A stretch of 64,000 bases of DNA from positions 8,390 to 72,389 of the forward strand of contig DAOTVC010000003.1 in NCBI GenBank assembly GCA_034437215.1, in the 5' to 3' direction. The notes under the pieces are model-generated. The model was given only the letters and a program-made list of their open reading frames with translations. It had not been told where the DNA came from and ran no database searches. The translations under genes were made by a program, and so were the position numbers. This document shows positions 41,883 to 50,722 of the stretch, piece by piece; the first letter of the stretch is position 1, and each line of letters opens with the position of its first letter. Source of the stretch: DAOTVC01 sp034437215 (GTDB lineage Bacteria; Chloroflexota; Anaerolineae; B4-G1; SLSP01).

Positions 41883-42899
41883 TCAGAAGAGGGCCGGGGT
41901 GCCGGATAGGTGCAGCTTGCGTAGTGTATGGAGCTTTTGCTGAATCTCCGTGAACTTGACCTTCGACTTGAGATCGCCGCGCCGTGCCCGGTGCCAGTTG
42001 AAGGCCGCTTCGGCTACCAGCTGGAAGTAGCGTCCCAGGTACCACCAACGGCTGACGTCCCCCCGCAGGAGGGCCGAGAGCCGCGCGCCCCAACGCCGCC
42101 AGGTGGAGGTGAAGATGGGCAACTCGGTGGTGGGAATGAGCCGCTCTGCCGGGGCGCTTTCCAGGAAGGCGCTGATCCGCTTCTGCTCCAGGAGACGGGC
42201 CCACACGGCGACGGCGAGGAGCAGGAGCACGCCGAACCCGTCGCCGACGAAGGCGGCGACGAGAGGAGCGTCTCCCTCGACGTACATCCAGAAGGTGGCG
42301 AAGCTGTTGTGGAAGGCGTGGGCGCCGATGGCGAGGGAGAGACCCAGGAGGGGTAAGAGGGCCCTGATCCAGCGCTCCCGAACCTCCAAGGCCAGCGCCA
42401 AGCCCAGTCCTGTAAAGGCGGTGAACATGGCGTGGTTGAGGCCGAAGAGACCGGCCCGCAGGAAGGTGAGGGTGAGGAGCCCGCTCAAGCCTGCCTCGAA
42501 GTAGACGGCAAAGAAGTAGAAGAAGTTCTCGACGGCGGCGAAGCCGAAGCCCGCCATGCCACCGTAGATCAATCCATCGAGGGGGCTGTCGATCTCCAGA
42601 CGGAAGAAGATCAGCAGGGTCAGAAGCGCCAGAGCCTTTGCGATCTCCTCCACGATGGGAGCGGCGACGGCGGTGCCCAGCAGATCCTGAGCCAGCTGGG
42701 GGCTGTTCAGGGCCAGGATGGGGATTTCGAGGGCGAGCTCCAGGATGAGGGAGAGGATGATAGCCGGTACCGCTCCCCAGAGGAAGGCGAAGGCTAGGAG
42801 ATGGAGGGGCTCCTTCTCGTAACGATCCAGCCACCAGAGGAGCAGCGCGTAGAAGAACATGGGTGCGAAACTCAGCACCGGCAAGAGCAAGATCTCCAT
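41883..42899 (-). CDS. PrsW-family intramembrane protease
   Basis: This 338-residue protein has about eight membrane helices in residues 5-240. The PrsW glutamic-protease motifs are visible: APIVEEIAKALALL (EExxK), GLIYGGMAGFGFAAVENFFYF (GxxxGxxFAxxEN), LNHAMFTAFTGLGL and AHAFHNSFA. Such proteases cleave anti-sigma factors or small membrane proteins; no sigma/anti-sigma pair is nearby. The C-terminal ~90 residues form a soluble tail. GGGAGGG precedes the ATG. The 206-base gap upstream shows nothing I can name. Confidence 0.88.
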   Translation of the reverse strand: MEILLLPVLSFAPMFFYALLLWWLDRYEKEPLHLLAFAFLWGAVPAIILSLILELALEIPILALNSPQLAQDLLGTAVAAPIVEEIAKALALLTLLIFFRLEIDSPLDGLIYGGMAGFGFAAVENFFYFFAVYFEAGLSGLLTLTFLRAGLFGLNHAMFTAFTGLGLALALEVRERWIRALLPLLGLSLAIGAHAFHNSFATFWMYVEGDAPLVAAFVGDGFGVLLLLAVAVWARLLEQKRISAFLESAPAERLIPTTELPIFTSTWRRWGARLSALLRGDVSRWWYLGRYFQLVAEAAFNWHRARRGDLKSKVKFTEIQQKLHTLRKLHLSGTPALF

Positions 42900-42932
42900 C
42901 TTCCCTCCCAGTTCGCTGCTTGAAAACGCCTT

Positions 42933-44168
42933 CTACTTCCGGGCGCGGCTCAGGCCGAGGACCGCGGCCAACCCGCCCAGAGCCAGCGCCCCGGCCCCCA
43001 GGAAGCCCAGCCCCTCCAGCACCGTCTTGGTCTCGATGCTGGGCAGCACCGCGCCCTCGAGACCGGCATCGGCCCCGTACTGCGTGAAGAGCCGGCCCCA
43101 GGGGGTGTCCAGCGCAGATTCGACCCGTTTGCGTCCCACGACGGGATACCAGTAGACGTTGTGGTAGAAGTTGCTGGCGAAGTAGGACCAGGGCACGATG
43201 GGCCCGCGGAGGAGGAACTCCTCGAAGGGTTTCAGCCGTCCGTGGTAGATCATCTTCTGACCCCGGCTGGCGAAGGTATCGTCCTGCTCGAAGTCCCAGC
43301 GCTCGGCGGTGGCTTCCTCGTCACCGACAAACTCGATCTCTTGCGGGTCACCGACCCCCAGCCCCAGCTCGTGAGCGATGCGGATGAAGGGGATCTCCAT
43401 GGGGTTGAAGCCCTGGAGCATAGCGGAGGCGGCGTCGATGGCGACCTGGTCGGTGGAGGCGAGCAGCACGTTCTTCGCGTGCCAGTGCATCGCCCGTGGT
43501 CCCGGTCCGTCGCCGGCAAAGGTGCCGTCCATCACCGCCAGCAGCCCCGGGTGGATATCCTGCTGGATCTGCAGCAGGTCCACCAGGGTTTCGTGAATCA
43601 CGCTGTGGGTCCAGTGGCGCTTGCGCCCCAGCAGGCCTCCGAAGGCGTTCTTCATGGCGCCTGTGATCGTCGTGAAGACGTGGGTCTTCACGGTGGGCAG
43701 TTGAACGATGTTGTTGCCGATAAGGACCTCGGGGATGAAGACCCCCTCGGGGTAGATGTCGCTGAGCACCAGGAAGGGCTCCTGAGGCTCGTACCGCACC
43801 CACTTCTCCTCGGGCTTGTAGATGTAGACGCAGGGTACGTCGTACTTGTCGGTGACGTAGCGCTGCTTGTTGTTCCTCTCCCCGTCGCTCGTGTCCACCA
43901 CCACAGTATCGTTGTGGACACCGAGCAGCTCGTAGCCGGCCCGTTGAAGGGTCCGGATGACCCCCTCCAACTGCCAAGGGGTGGTGGAGCAGGCCGGGTA
44001 CCAGGTCTGCCAGGAGATATTGATCTTGAGCAGGGTCTTCTTCTCCCGGGCCAGAACGTCCCGGTAGTGCACCAGCTCCAGCAAGCGGTCGTAGTCATCG
44101 AGGACACTTTCGGGGCGGGTGCGCACGACGGCCACCTTGCCCCGTCCGCTGAAGTTCTTTTTGGGCAT
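42933..44168 (-). CDS. DUF362-domain protein with C-terminal membrane anchor
   Basis: This is a 411-residue protein from ATG 44168 (GAGGAG 7 bases upstream); earlier in-frame codons look non-coding. The DUF362 core is seen in LLKINISWQTWYPACSTTP, LPTVKTHVFTTITGAMKNAFGGLLG and VMDGTFAGDGPGPRAM. A single hydrophobic helix near the end (FLGAGALALGGLAAVLGL) followed by Arg/Lys suggests tail anchoring. DUF362 proteins sometimes carry Fe-S ferredoxin domains, but none is visible here. Function is unknown. The 33-base gap to PrsW suggests co-transcription. Confidence 0.88.
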   Translation of the reverse strand: MPKKNFSGRGKVAVVRTRPESVLDDYDRLLELVHYRDVLAREKKTLLKINISWQTWYPACSTTPWQLEGVIRTLQRAGYELLGVHNDTVVVDTSDGERNNKQRYVTDKYDVPCVYIYKPEEKWVRYEPQEPFLVLSDIYPEGVFIPEVLIGNNIVQLPTVKTHVFTTITGAMKNAFGGLLGRKRHWTHSVIHETLVDLLQIQQDIHPGLLAVMDGTFAGDGPGPRAMHWHAKNVLLASTDQVAIDAASAMLQGFNPMEIPFIRIAHELGLGVGDPQEIEFVGDEEATAERWDFEQDDTFASRGQKMIYHGRLKPFEEFLLRGPIVPWSYFASNFYHNVYWYPVVGRKRVESALDTPWGRLFTQYGADAGLEGAVLPSIETKTVLEGLGFLGAGALALGGLAAVLGLSRARK

Positions 44169-44530
44169 GCAGACTCCTCTTCTCGGCTTTTTCTTTATGT
44201 CGTTATTGTCTCTCTGCAGGGCGTCGAAGTGCCCGAGTATCTCAGGCTGCTCGTGCACACTCTCGCCCCTTGCTGCTCTGAGTATAGCCTCTTTGTGGGG
44301 CCTGTCCAGCTAGTGTTTCTTGGGTCTTTTGAGTTTGGGTGGTGGGGTGAGAAGCTCTAAAACTAGCCCCAATGGCTGCTGCGGTGGGGCGTACCAGACC
44401 TTTCCCGCGTTGTGGCAGGCAACGCGTGGCAAATGGCCCGGTTGTATCCTGCGAAATCTTGGAGAGCCTGTTTCTTTACATCTGATGGGATGCACACTCC
44501 AGTCGCCGGTCACGCTGTGGGCCCGATCTG
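44169..44530. other. Gene-free spacer between DUF362 and hrcA
   Basis: Apart from the hrcA promoter and CIRCE at its end, I see no gene, repeat or RNA. Base composition is lower in GC than the surrounding genes. Confidence 0.6.
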
Positions 44531-44558
44531 TTGACACGCAATCTCTTCATGGTATCAT
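44531..44558 (+). promoter_or_regulatory. Heat-shock operon promoter
   Basis: A consensus TTGACA, a 16-base spacer and TATCAT lie directly upstream of CIRCE. Confidence 0.8.
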
Positions 44559-44571
44559 TGAATATGGAGTC

Positions 44572-44598
44572 TTAGCACTCGTGATGCAAGAGTGCTAA
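44572..44598 (+). promoter_or_regulatory. CIRCE operator (HrcA binding site)
   Basis: TTAGCACTC, a 9-base spacer and GAGTGCTAA match the CIRCE consensus without mismatch. It lies between the promoter and hrcA, so HrcA should repress its own operon. Confidence 0.97.
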
Positions 44599-44634
44599 AA
44601 GGCGCCGTAGAGAGTGAAAAGCTAGGGAGGATAA

Positions 44635-45723
44635 ATGGTGGAGGTACCGCACATCAGCCCGCGGCAGGAGATACTCCTGGGACTTATCGTGCACGAGCAT
44701 GTCCGCACGGCTACCCCCGTCGCGTCCCGTACCCTCGTGGAGCAGTACAATCTCGATGTGAGCTCCGCCACCGTCCGCAACGAGATGGCCCGCCTCGAGG
44801 AGCTCGGTTATCTCTGGCAGCCCCACACCTCTGCGGGACGCGTGCCCACCGAGGAAGGGTACCGCTACTTCGTGGAGCAGCTGATGGAGGAGCAGGCGCT
44901 CTCGCCCATCGAGCAGCGCCGTATCGCCCACCAGTTCTACCAGGCGCGTGACCACATTGAGCAGTGGATGCCCCTGGCAGCTTCGGTGCTCGCCCGGACC
45001 ACGCGCAGCGCCGCCCTCGTGACCGCGCCCCGGGTCAGCCGGGCGCGCTACAAGCACCTGGAGCTCATTGGAACGCACGGGCGCGCCGTGCTTCTGATCC
45101 TGGTGCTGGAAGGCGGCACAGTGCAGCAGCAGATGCTGGCGCTGCCCCGGGTGATGAACCAGGCGCAGTTGAGTGAAGCGGCTGACCGCCTGAACCAGCT
45201 CTGCACCGGGTTGAGCGCGGGTGCTATCAAGAGCCAGGCCCGAGCGCTGCCGTCCCTCGAAGCGGACATCGCCGAGCTGGTGATCTCGCTGATGGAGGCC
45301 ACGGAAGCTCTCCTCGCCGATGAGATCTACCATCAGGGGTTGCCCCAACTCCTCCGGGAGCCCGAGTTCGCGGAGGGTGAGGAGAACTCGGCCGGGCTCG
45401 TGGGGGTCATGGAGGAGCGCGGCGAACTCCAGGCGGTGATCGCCGATGCTCTTGCCCCGGGAGCGAGTGTCGGTGCCATCCGCGTCGTCATCGGAGGCGA
45501 GGGGCAGTGGGAGGCCCTGCGAGCCTGCAGCATGATCCTGACCCGTTATGGTGTCTCCGATATGGCGACGGGTGCGCTGGGTGTCCTGGGCCCCATACGC
45601 ATGCGCTACGGCCGGGCTATCTCCGTCGTGCGCTTCGTCTCTGGGGTGCTCAACGAGATGGTCCAGGAGATGTATCAGCCGACAGGTTCCGAGGCTTTGC
45701 CTCCCTCGACGCACAAGTCCTAG
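44635..45723 (+). CDS. hrcA: Heat-inducible transcription repressor HrcA
   Basis: This 362-residue CIRCE-binding repressor has an N-terminal winged helix (PVASRTLVEQYNLDVSSATVRNEM, LEELGYLWQPHTSAGRVPT), a dimerisation/GAF-like core, and the C-terminal GVLGPIRMRYGRAISVVRFV. GGGAGG lies 8 bases before the ATG. A perfect CIRCE lies 36 bases upstream, indicating autoregulation relieved by heat through GroEL/HrcA folding, as known for the family. It is followed by grpE and dnaJ. Confidence 0.97.
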   Translation: MVEVPHISPRQEILLGLIVHEHVRTATPVASRTLVEQYNLDVSSATVRNEMARLEELGYLWQPHTSAGRVPTEEGYRYFVEQLMEEQALSPIEQRRIAHQFYQARDHIEQWMPLAASVLARTTRSAALVTAPRVSRARYKHLELIGTHGRAVLLILVLEGGTVQQQMLALPRVMNQAQLSEAADRLNQLCTGLSAGAIKSQARALPSLEADIAELVISLMEATEALLADEIYHQGLPQLLREPEFAEGEENSAGLVGVMEERGELQAVIADALAPGASVGAIRVVIGGEGQWEALRACSMILTRYGVSDMATGALGVLGPIRMRYGRAISVVRFVSGVLNEMVQEMYQPTGSEALPPSTHKS

Positions 45724-45779
45724 CCTACTCTCTCTACCGTTGGAACTTTAATCAGACGCAGACAGCGAGGTGTACGCTT

Positions 45780-46541
45780 ATGAAGGAAACTCACGAACAG
45801 GATGAGGTCGCTCAAGAGCCTGAGGTTATCGAGGGCGAGGTGTTGAACGTCGTCGAAGAGGAGGTGCCCGCCGCGGGCGGCCCGGCTGAACCCTCCGAAG
45901 CCGAGATCACGGTGGTCGAGGGCGAGGTCGTGGAAGAAGAAGAGATAGGGGCATCCCAGGAGCCGGATGCAGATGAAGTGGCGGCCCTGCGGGAGGCTCT
46001 CGCCGAGGCGGAGGCACGTGCTGAGCGCCATTTACAGGGCTGGCAGCGTGCGCAGGCCAACTACGAAAACTTCCGCAAGCGCGTCGACGCCGAGCGGGAG
46101 AGTTGGACGGCGAACGCCAACGCCATCATCCTCTCCCAACTCCTGCCCGTTCTCGACGATTTCCGGCGCGCTTTCGACGCTTTTCCCGACGAGGTGGAGA
46201 GCGCCAGCTGGGTCGAGGGGATGCGTCTCGTAGAGCAGAAGCTGCGGCGGGTCCTCGATATGGCGGGGGTCAAGCGCATCGAGGTGCAGCCCGGTGATCC
46301 CTTCAACCCCGATCTCCATCAGGCGGTGCTCAGTCAGGAGAGCGAGGAGTTCGAGGAGGGGCAAATCATCGCTGAGGCCCAGGCGGGATACATGCAGGGC
46401 GATCGCGTCCTGCGCCCCTCGATGGTGGTGGTAGCCAAGGCCTCGCCCGCGCCGCAGCCGGCGCCCGAGGAGGAGCCGGCCTCTGAATCCTCTACCGGGA
46501 TGGAGACTGAATCTGGAGAACCGCCCGCGGAGGCGGCGTAG
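45780..46541 (+). CDS. grpE: Nucleotide exchange factor GrpE
   Basis: This 253-residue protein starts at ATG 45780; the frame stays open upstream, but it overlaps hrcA and is not coding. An acidic N-terminus (~1-75) leads to the long GrpE coiled coil (ALAEAEARAERHLQGWQRAQANYENFRKR) and the beta-wing (GMRLVEQKLRRVL, GVKRIEVQPGDPFNPDLHQAV). A Pro/Glu-rich tail of ~30 residues is longer than usual. It drives ADP release from DnaK. dnaK itself is not between grpE and dnaJ. Confidence 0.95.
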   Translation: MKETHEQDEVAQEPEVIEGEVLNVVEEEVPAAGGPAEPSEAEITVVEGEVVEEEEIGASQEPDADEVAALREALAEAEARAERHLQGWQRAQANYENFRKRVDAERESWTANANAIILSQLLPVLDDFRRAFDAFPDEVESASWVEGMRLVEQKLRRVLDMAGVKRIEVQPGDPFNPDLHQAVLSQESEEFEEGQIIAEAQAGYMQGDRVLRPSMVVVAKASPAPQPAPEEEPASESSTGMETESGEPPAEAA

Positions 46542-46583
46542 AGCTGACCGTTCGTTGACCACCCCGTTCAAAATGGAGTAAGT

Positions 46584-47699
46584 ATGGCAAACAATGATTA
46601 CTATGGCGTTCTGGGCGTCGCAAGGACAGCGTCTCAGGACGAGATCAAGCAGGCGTATCGACGTCTGGCACGCAAGTACCACCCCGATGTCAACAAGGAG
46701 TCCGATGCCGAGGAACGTTTCAAGGCAGTGAACGAGGCCTACGAGGTGCTCTCCGATCCCCAGAAACGCTCTATGTACGATCGTTTCGGCACGGTCACGC
46801 CCGGAGGCGCCGGATACGGTGGTTACCGGGACCCCTTTGATATCTTTGCGGAGGTCTTCGGGAATTTGGGGGGCTTCGGATTTGGCGGGGGACGACCTGC
46901 CGGGCCAGAGCGGGGGCGGGATCTGCGAACGCACATCGACCTCACCTTCGAAGAGGCGGCCTTTGGCGTGGAGAAGGAGATCGAGATCGAGCGTCTGGAG
47001 GCCTGCGACGAGTGCGGGGGAACCGGTTCGGCCCCTGGAACCGATCCGGTCACCTGTTCGGAGTGCGGAGGGCGCGGCCAGGTGCGTCGGGTTCAGCAAA
47101 CCCTCTTCGGCTCCTTCGTCAACATCACGGCCTGTCCTCAGTGTGAGGGGGAGGGAGCTGTGGTGACCACCCCCTGTCAGAAATGCCATGGTGCGGGGAG
47201 GGTCTATCTGCGACGGAAGATCTCCATCAAGGTGCCTGCAGGTGTTGACGATGGCGTGAGCATCCGGCTGGGTGCCCAGGGCGAGCCGGGCGAGCGGGGT
47301 GGCCCTCGCGGTAACCTCTACGTGACCATTCACGTGAAGCCCCATCCTTACTTTAAACGTCAAGGCAATCACGTGACGCTGGAGCTGCAGGTCAACGTCG
47401 CGCAAGCGGCGCTCGGTGATGCCATCACCGTGCCTACCCTCGACGGGGAGCGAGAGGTCGAGGTGCCCGCGGGTACGCAGTCGGGCTCAGTGCTGCGTCT
47501 GCGGGGTTTGGGCATTCCGCAGCTGCACGGCAACCACCGTGGCGACCAACTCATCTTCGTCAACGTGGGTATCCCCAAGAGCCTCACCGGTCGCCAGCGG
47601 GAGCTCTTCGAGGAGCTTGCCGGCACCCTGGGGACGGCGGTGGTCGTCGAGGAGAAGGCGAGCTTCGTGGATCGCATCAAGGAGGCTCTGGGATTGTAG
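46584..47699 (+). CDS. dnaJ: Co-chaperone DnaJ
   Basis: This 371-residue class I J-protein has a J-domain (~1-70) with HPD in KYHPDVNKE and a Gly/Phe-rich linker. The zinc-finger domain has four CxxCxGxG units (CDECGGTG, CSECGGRG, CPQCEGEG, CQKCHGAG), followed by substrate-binding barrels. It stimulates DnaK ATPase. The gene lies 42 bases after grpE in the CIRCE-controlled operon. Confidence 0.97.
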   Translation: MANNDYYGVLGVARTASQDEIKQAYRRLARKYHPDVNKESDAEERFKAVNEAYEVLSDPQKRSMYDRFGTVTPGGAGYGGYRDPFDIFAEVFGNLGGFGFGGGRPAGPERGRDLRTHIDLTFEEAAFGVEKEIEIERLEACDECGGTGSAPGTDPVTCSECGGRGQVRRVQQTLFGSFVNITACPQCEGEGAVVTTPCQKCHGAGRVYLRRKISIKVPAGVDDGVSIRLGAQGEPGERGGPRGNLYVTIHVKPHPYFKRQGNHVTLELQVNVAQAALGDAITVPTLDGEREVEVPAGTQSGSVLRLRGLGIPQLHGNHRGDQLIFVNVGIPKSLTGRQRELFEELAGTLGTAVVVEEKASFVDRIKEALGL

Positions 47700-47702
47700 G
47701 GG

Positions 47703-48593
47703 ATGGACGATATCAAGTGGCTCGAGGTAAGTGTCCCCGTCGACGCTGAAGCTGCGGAGGCGGTCGCGGAAGTCCTAAGTCGTTATGCTTCACAGGGCGT
47801 CGCCATCGATATGGGGACGCCCTCCGACGTTCAGACGGTGACCGTGCGGGCCTATCTCCCCGCCGACGAGAGCTTGGAGGAGACCCGCCGCAAGGTTGAG
47901 GAAGCGCTCTGGCACCTGGGGCAGATCTGGCCCATCCCCACGCCTACTTACACTACCGTAGCCGACCGGGACTGGACGGCAGGCTGGAAGGAGAAGATGC
48001 CCGTGCTCCACATTGGGCAACGGGTCGTGATCAAGCCCTCCTGGCGTGACTACCGTGCTCAACGAGGGGAGGTCGTGCTGGAGATGGATCCCGGTCTGGC
48101 TTTCGGGACCGGGATCCATCCGACGACACAGCTCTGCCTCGGAGCCCTGGAGCGGCTCGTTAAACCGGGTATGCGAGTTCTCGATCTGGGAACCGGAACG
48201 GGAGTCCTGGCGATTGCTGCCGTGAAGCTGGCGGACGTGCGGGTGCTCGCCGTCGACAACAGCGCCGATGCGGTGCGGGTGGCGCGCCGCAATGCCCGCG
48301 TCAACGACGTCGCTGGTGCTATCGATCTGCTGCGCGGTTCCCTGGCCGACGTGGAGGGCACGTACGACCTCGTTGTGGCCAACATTCTAGCATCCACAAT
48401 CGTGGAGATGGCGCGCTCGGGGTTGGCCCAGCGGTTGGAGCCGGGTGGGGGGGTGATCGCCTCGGGTATCCTGCAGGAGCAACGGGACGAGGTCGTCGGG
48501 GCGCTTGAGGAGCAGGGGTTGCCGGTGAGCGAGACGTTGACGCAGGAGGATTGGGTGGCGCTCATAGCAAGGAAGCCTTCGCTCACTGCGTGA
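47703..48593 (+). CDS. prmA: Ribosomal protein L11 methyltransferase
   Basis: This 296-residue SAM-dependent enzyme trimethylates ribosomal protein L11. The N-terminal substrate-recognition domain (~1-115) is followed by a Rossmann methyltransferase with FGTGIHPTTQLCL, LDLGTGTGVLAIAA and the catalytic NxxAxxxVEMA-type motif in VVANILASTIVEMA. It starts 3 bases after dnaJ, so it belongs to the same operon, an arrangement common next to dnaJ. Confidence 0.95.
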   Translation: MDDIKWLEVSVPVDAEAAEAVAEVLSRYASQGVAIDMGTPSDVQTVTVRAYLPADESLEETRRKVEEALWHLGQIWPIPTPTYTTVADRDWTAGWKEKMPVLHIGQRVVIKPSWRDYRAQRGEVVLEMDPGLAFGTGIHPTTQLCLGALERLVKPGMRVLDLGTGTGVLAIAAVKLADVRVLAVDNSADAVRVARRNARVNDVAGAIDLLRGSLADVEGTYDLVVANILASTIVEMARSGLAQRLEPGGGVIASGILQEQRDEVVGALEEQGLPVSETLTQEDWVALIARKPSLTA

Positions 48594-48609
48594 GCCTTAC
48601 CGGAAGCAA

Positions 48610-48636
48610 AAACGCCGACCTAAAAGGTCGGCGTTT
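48610..48636. terminator. Bidirectional terminator between prmA and infA
   Basis: An 11-bp stem AAACGCCGACC/GGTCGGCGTTT with a TAAAA loop is bordered by A-rich and T-rich tracts, so it can end both converging operons. Confidence 0.8.
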
Positions 48637-48648
48637 GGTTATCGAGTC

Positions 48649-48894
48649 TTAACCGCCGGGCCGCTTGGCGCCCTTCTTATAACGATAGACGATGCGACCC
48701 CGTGTCAAGTCGTAGGGAGAAAGCTCGACGCGTACCCGATCTCCCAAGAGGATGCGAATGTAGTACTTGCGCATCTTGCCGGAGAGATAAGCGAGAACCT
48801 CATGCCCGGTATCCAGATCCACCTTGAACTGCGTGTTGGGCAGGGCTTCGATGACCGTGCCCTCTACTGTGATCTTTTCCTCTTTTGTTGGCAT
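48649..48894 (-). CDS. infA: Translation initiation factor IF-1
   Basis: This 81-residue single OB-fold protein has ITVEGTVIEALPNTQFKVDL, VLAYLSGKMRKYYIRILLGDRVRVELSPYDLTRGRIVYRYK. It binds the A site of the 30S subunit during initiation. It is preceded 3 bases upstream by the S1-domain gene, an unusual partner for infA, which more often lies in the spc/alpha ribosomal operons. Confidence 0.96.
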   Translation of the reverse strand: MPTKEEKITVEGTVIEALPNTQFKVDLDTGHEVLAYLSGKMRKYYIRILLGDRVRVELSPYDLTRGRIVYRYKKGAKRPGG

Positions 48895-48897
48895 CCT

Positions 48898-50550
48898 CTA
48901 CGACTCTTCTGATCCTTCCTGCACAGGCGCACCGGGCTGGGTCTCTTTGTCCTCGGGTTTCGCTTCCACCGCGGGGGCTTCCTCGGGCTCGGACTCTTCT
49001 TCGTCCTCCTCCGCGGGCTCCTCGGCGGGTTCTTCGGCGGCCTCGGGTTCCGCTTCCACCGCGGGGACTTCCTCGGGCTCGGACTCTTCTTCGTCCTCCT
49101 CCGCGGGCTCCTCGGCGGGTTCTTCGGCGGCCTCGGGTTCTGCTTCCACCGCGAGGGCTTCCTCGGGCTCGGACTCTTCTTCGTCCTCCGCTGCGGGCTC
49201 CTCGGCGGGTTCTTCGGCTGCCTCGGGTTCTGCTTCCACCGTGGGGGCTTCCTCGGGCTCTTCGTCTTCGAGGTCTTCACCCTCGCCCTCGAAGTCCTCG
49301 TCCTCTTCGCCCTCGAGATCCCACTCTTCCACCTCATCGGGCTCGGGCTCTTCAGCCTCTTCTTCCTCGGTGACGAGGGTCGCCTCGTGAGCGGCGTTCC
49401 AGGCCTCCCACTCGTGCAGCCGCACCTGACGGGCACTCAATCCAATGCGGCGTCGATTCGACTCGATCCGGATGATTTTGACCAGGATCCTGTCTCCTGA
49501 CTCCAGCTCTTCGCGCTGTTCCAGGGAGAGCAGCTCGGAATTGTGCAACAGTCCCTCGATGCCGGGTTCCAACTCGACAAAGATACCGAAGTCCACCATC
49601 TGAGTGATCTTGCCCTCAACGAGATCTCCCTCGTTATAGCGCTCCTCAACGGACTCCCAGGGATCGGGCGTCAGCGCCTTGATGCTCAGCCCGATGCGCT
49701 GGCGCTCCTTGTCGACGTTCAACACCTTCACCTTGAGGCGCTCTCCGACGTCGTAAACCGACTCGGGGTTCTCGATCCGTCCCCAGGAGAGTTCCGAGAC
49801 GTGCACCAGACCGTCCAGCCCTCCGAGGTTGACGAAGAGGCCGAAGTCGGCTATCTGGCTCAGACGTCCTGTGCGCACCTGTCCAGGCTCCAGCTCCTCT
49901 AACAGGTCCTGGCGGCGCTGGCGACGCCACTCCTTGGCGGCGGCGCGCTGGGAGAGGATCAGACGGCGGCGACGACGGTTGACCTCGATCACCTTGACCA
50001 GGATCTCCTCACCCACCATGGAGCTGAGGCGACGATGGCGCTCAGCTGCCTGGCGAATACGGGAGAAACCGATAAGCTGCGACATGGGGACGAAGCCGCG
50101 CAGCTGTCCAAACTCTACGACCAGGCCACCCCGGTTGGAGTCGATGACCTTGGTCTCGTAGACCTCCTCACTCTCCTTGAGGTTCTCGGCCGTCAGCCAA
50201 TCTTCCTGCAGCTTGGCCTGCGAGATGGAGAGCTCGACATTACCGTCCTGATTCCGTGTACGGGTGACTATAATGGGAATCATCTCCCCTACGGAGAAGT
50301 CCTTCTTTTCCTCCTCGATATCCTTGAGGTCTGACGCAGGCACGAAGCCATCACGCTTACCCCCGATATCGACCACGAGACCGTCCTCGCGCACCTGCAT
50401 AACAATGCCTTCGCGCAACTGGCCCCGCTTTGGCTCCTCGATGTCCAGAGCCTCCTCGGAGAGGTTCTCCATCGTGAGCATGGACTCAGTTGAATCCTCT
50501 TGTGCTTCCTTAAGTTCTTCTTCAGCGGGATTGTTGTTCACTTCTTCCAC
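48898..50550 (-). CDS. rpsA: S1 RNA-binding protein (RpsA-like) with acidic repeat tail
   Basis: This ~550-residue protein has four S1 domains (approximately residues 40-110, 125-195, 215-285, 300-370), seen in REGIVMQVREDGLVVDIGGK, VEFGQLRGFVPMSQL, ADFGLFVNLGGLDGLVHVSEL and VDFGIFVELEPGIEGLLHNSEL. The C-terminal ~160 residues are an acidic Glu/Pro/Ala tail built from a 30-residue unit repeated about three times. I prefer GTG 50550, with GAGGAG 6 bases upstream, over TTG 50556, which abuts the site. It is likely the ribosomal protein S1 equivalent. The promoter is at 50624-50651. Confidence 0.9.
   Translation of the reverse strand: MEEVNNNPAEEELKEAQEDSTESMLTMENLSEEALDIEEPKRGQLREGIVMQVREDGLVVDIGGKRDGFVPASDLKDIEEEKKDFSVGEMIPIIVTRTRNQDGNVELSISQAKLQEDWLTAENLKESEEVYETKVIDSNRGGLVVEFGQLRGFVPMSQLIGFSRIRQAAERHRRLSSMVGEEILVKVIEVNRRRRRLILSQRAAAKEWRRQRRQDLLEELEPGQVRTGRLSQIADFGLFVNLGGLDGLVHVSELSWGRIENPESVYDVGERLKVKVLNVDKERQRIGLSIKALTPDPWESVEERYNEGDLVEGKITQMVDFGIFVELEPGIEGLLHNSELLSLEQREELESGDRILVKIIRIESNRRRIGLSARQVRLHEWEAWNAAHEATLVTEEEEAEEPEPDEVEEWDLEGEEDEDFEGEGEDLEDEEPEEAPTVEAEPEAAEEPAEEPAAEDEEESEPEEALAVEAEPEAAEEPAEEPAEEDEEESEPEEVPAVEAEPEAAEEPAEEPAEEDEEESEPEEAPAVEAKPEDKETQPGAPVQEGSEES
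48951..49260 (-). repeat. 90-bp in-frame tandem repeat in the S1 gene
   Basis: The block CCTCGGGCTC recurs at 48981, 49071, 49161 and 49251, an exact 90-base period, encoding ~30-residue acidic units. Copies differ by a few substitutions, so copy number may vary between strains. Confidence 0.9.
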
Positions 50551-50623
50551 TTCCAACTCCTCATGCGCCTAGAGAAAGGAACGAGTTGTTCAGTATCTCG
50601 AGGCAACGTATAAACTTTCGGGT

Positions 50624-50651
50624 ATTCTATCATACGCGTTACGATTGTCAA
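50624..50651 (-). promoter_or_regulatory. Promoter of the S1-infA operon
   Basis: On the minus strand, a consensus TTGACA (50651-50646), a 16-base spacer and TAGAAT (50629-50624) lie ~75 bases before the S1 start. Confidence 0.75.
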
Positions 50652-50722
50652 ACCCTCGTTCAATGAGTGATCTCCTTGTCGCAAGGGGTGCGCGATAAAA
50701 TCCCAGCTGCATCCCGGATCTT

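Noticed and set aside
41821..42834. 337-residue frame overlapping the PrsW gene
   Set aside because: Arg/Pro/Gly-rich shadow frame; PrsW in the other frame has clear helices and catalytic motifs.
48951..49260. Regular repeats considered as a CRISPR array
   Set aside because: The period is 90 bases with no unique spacers, lies in a coding frame, and the unit is a multiple of three.
48824..49390. Ser-rich and Arg/Pro-rich open frames opposite the S1 gene tail
   Set aside because: They are other-frame readings of the 90-bp acidic repeat; low complexity and no ribosome binding site.
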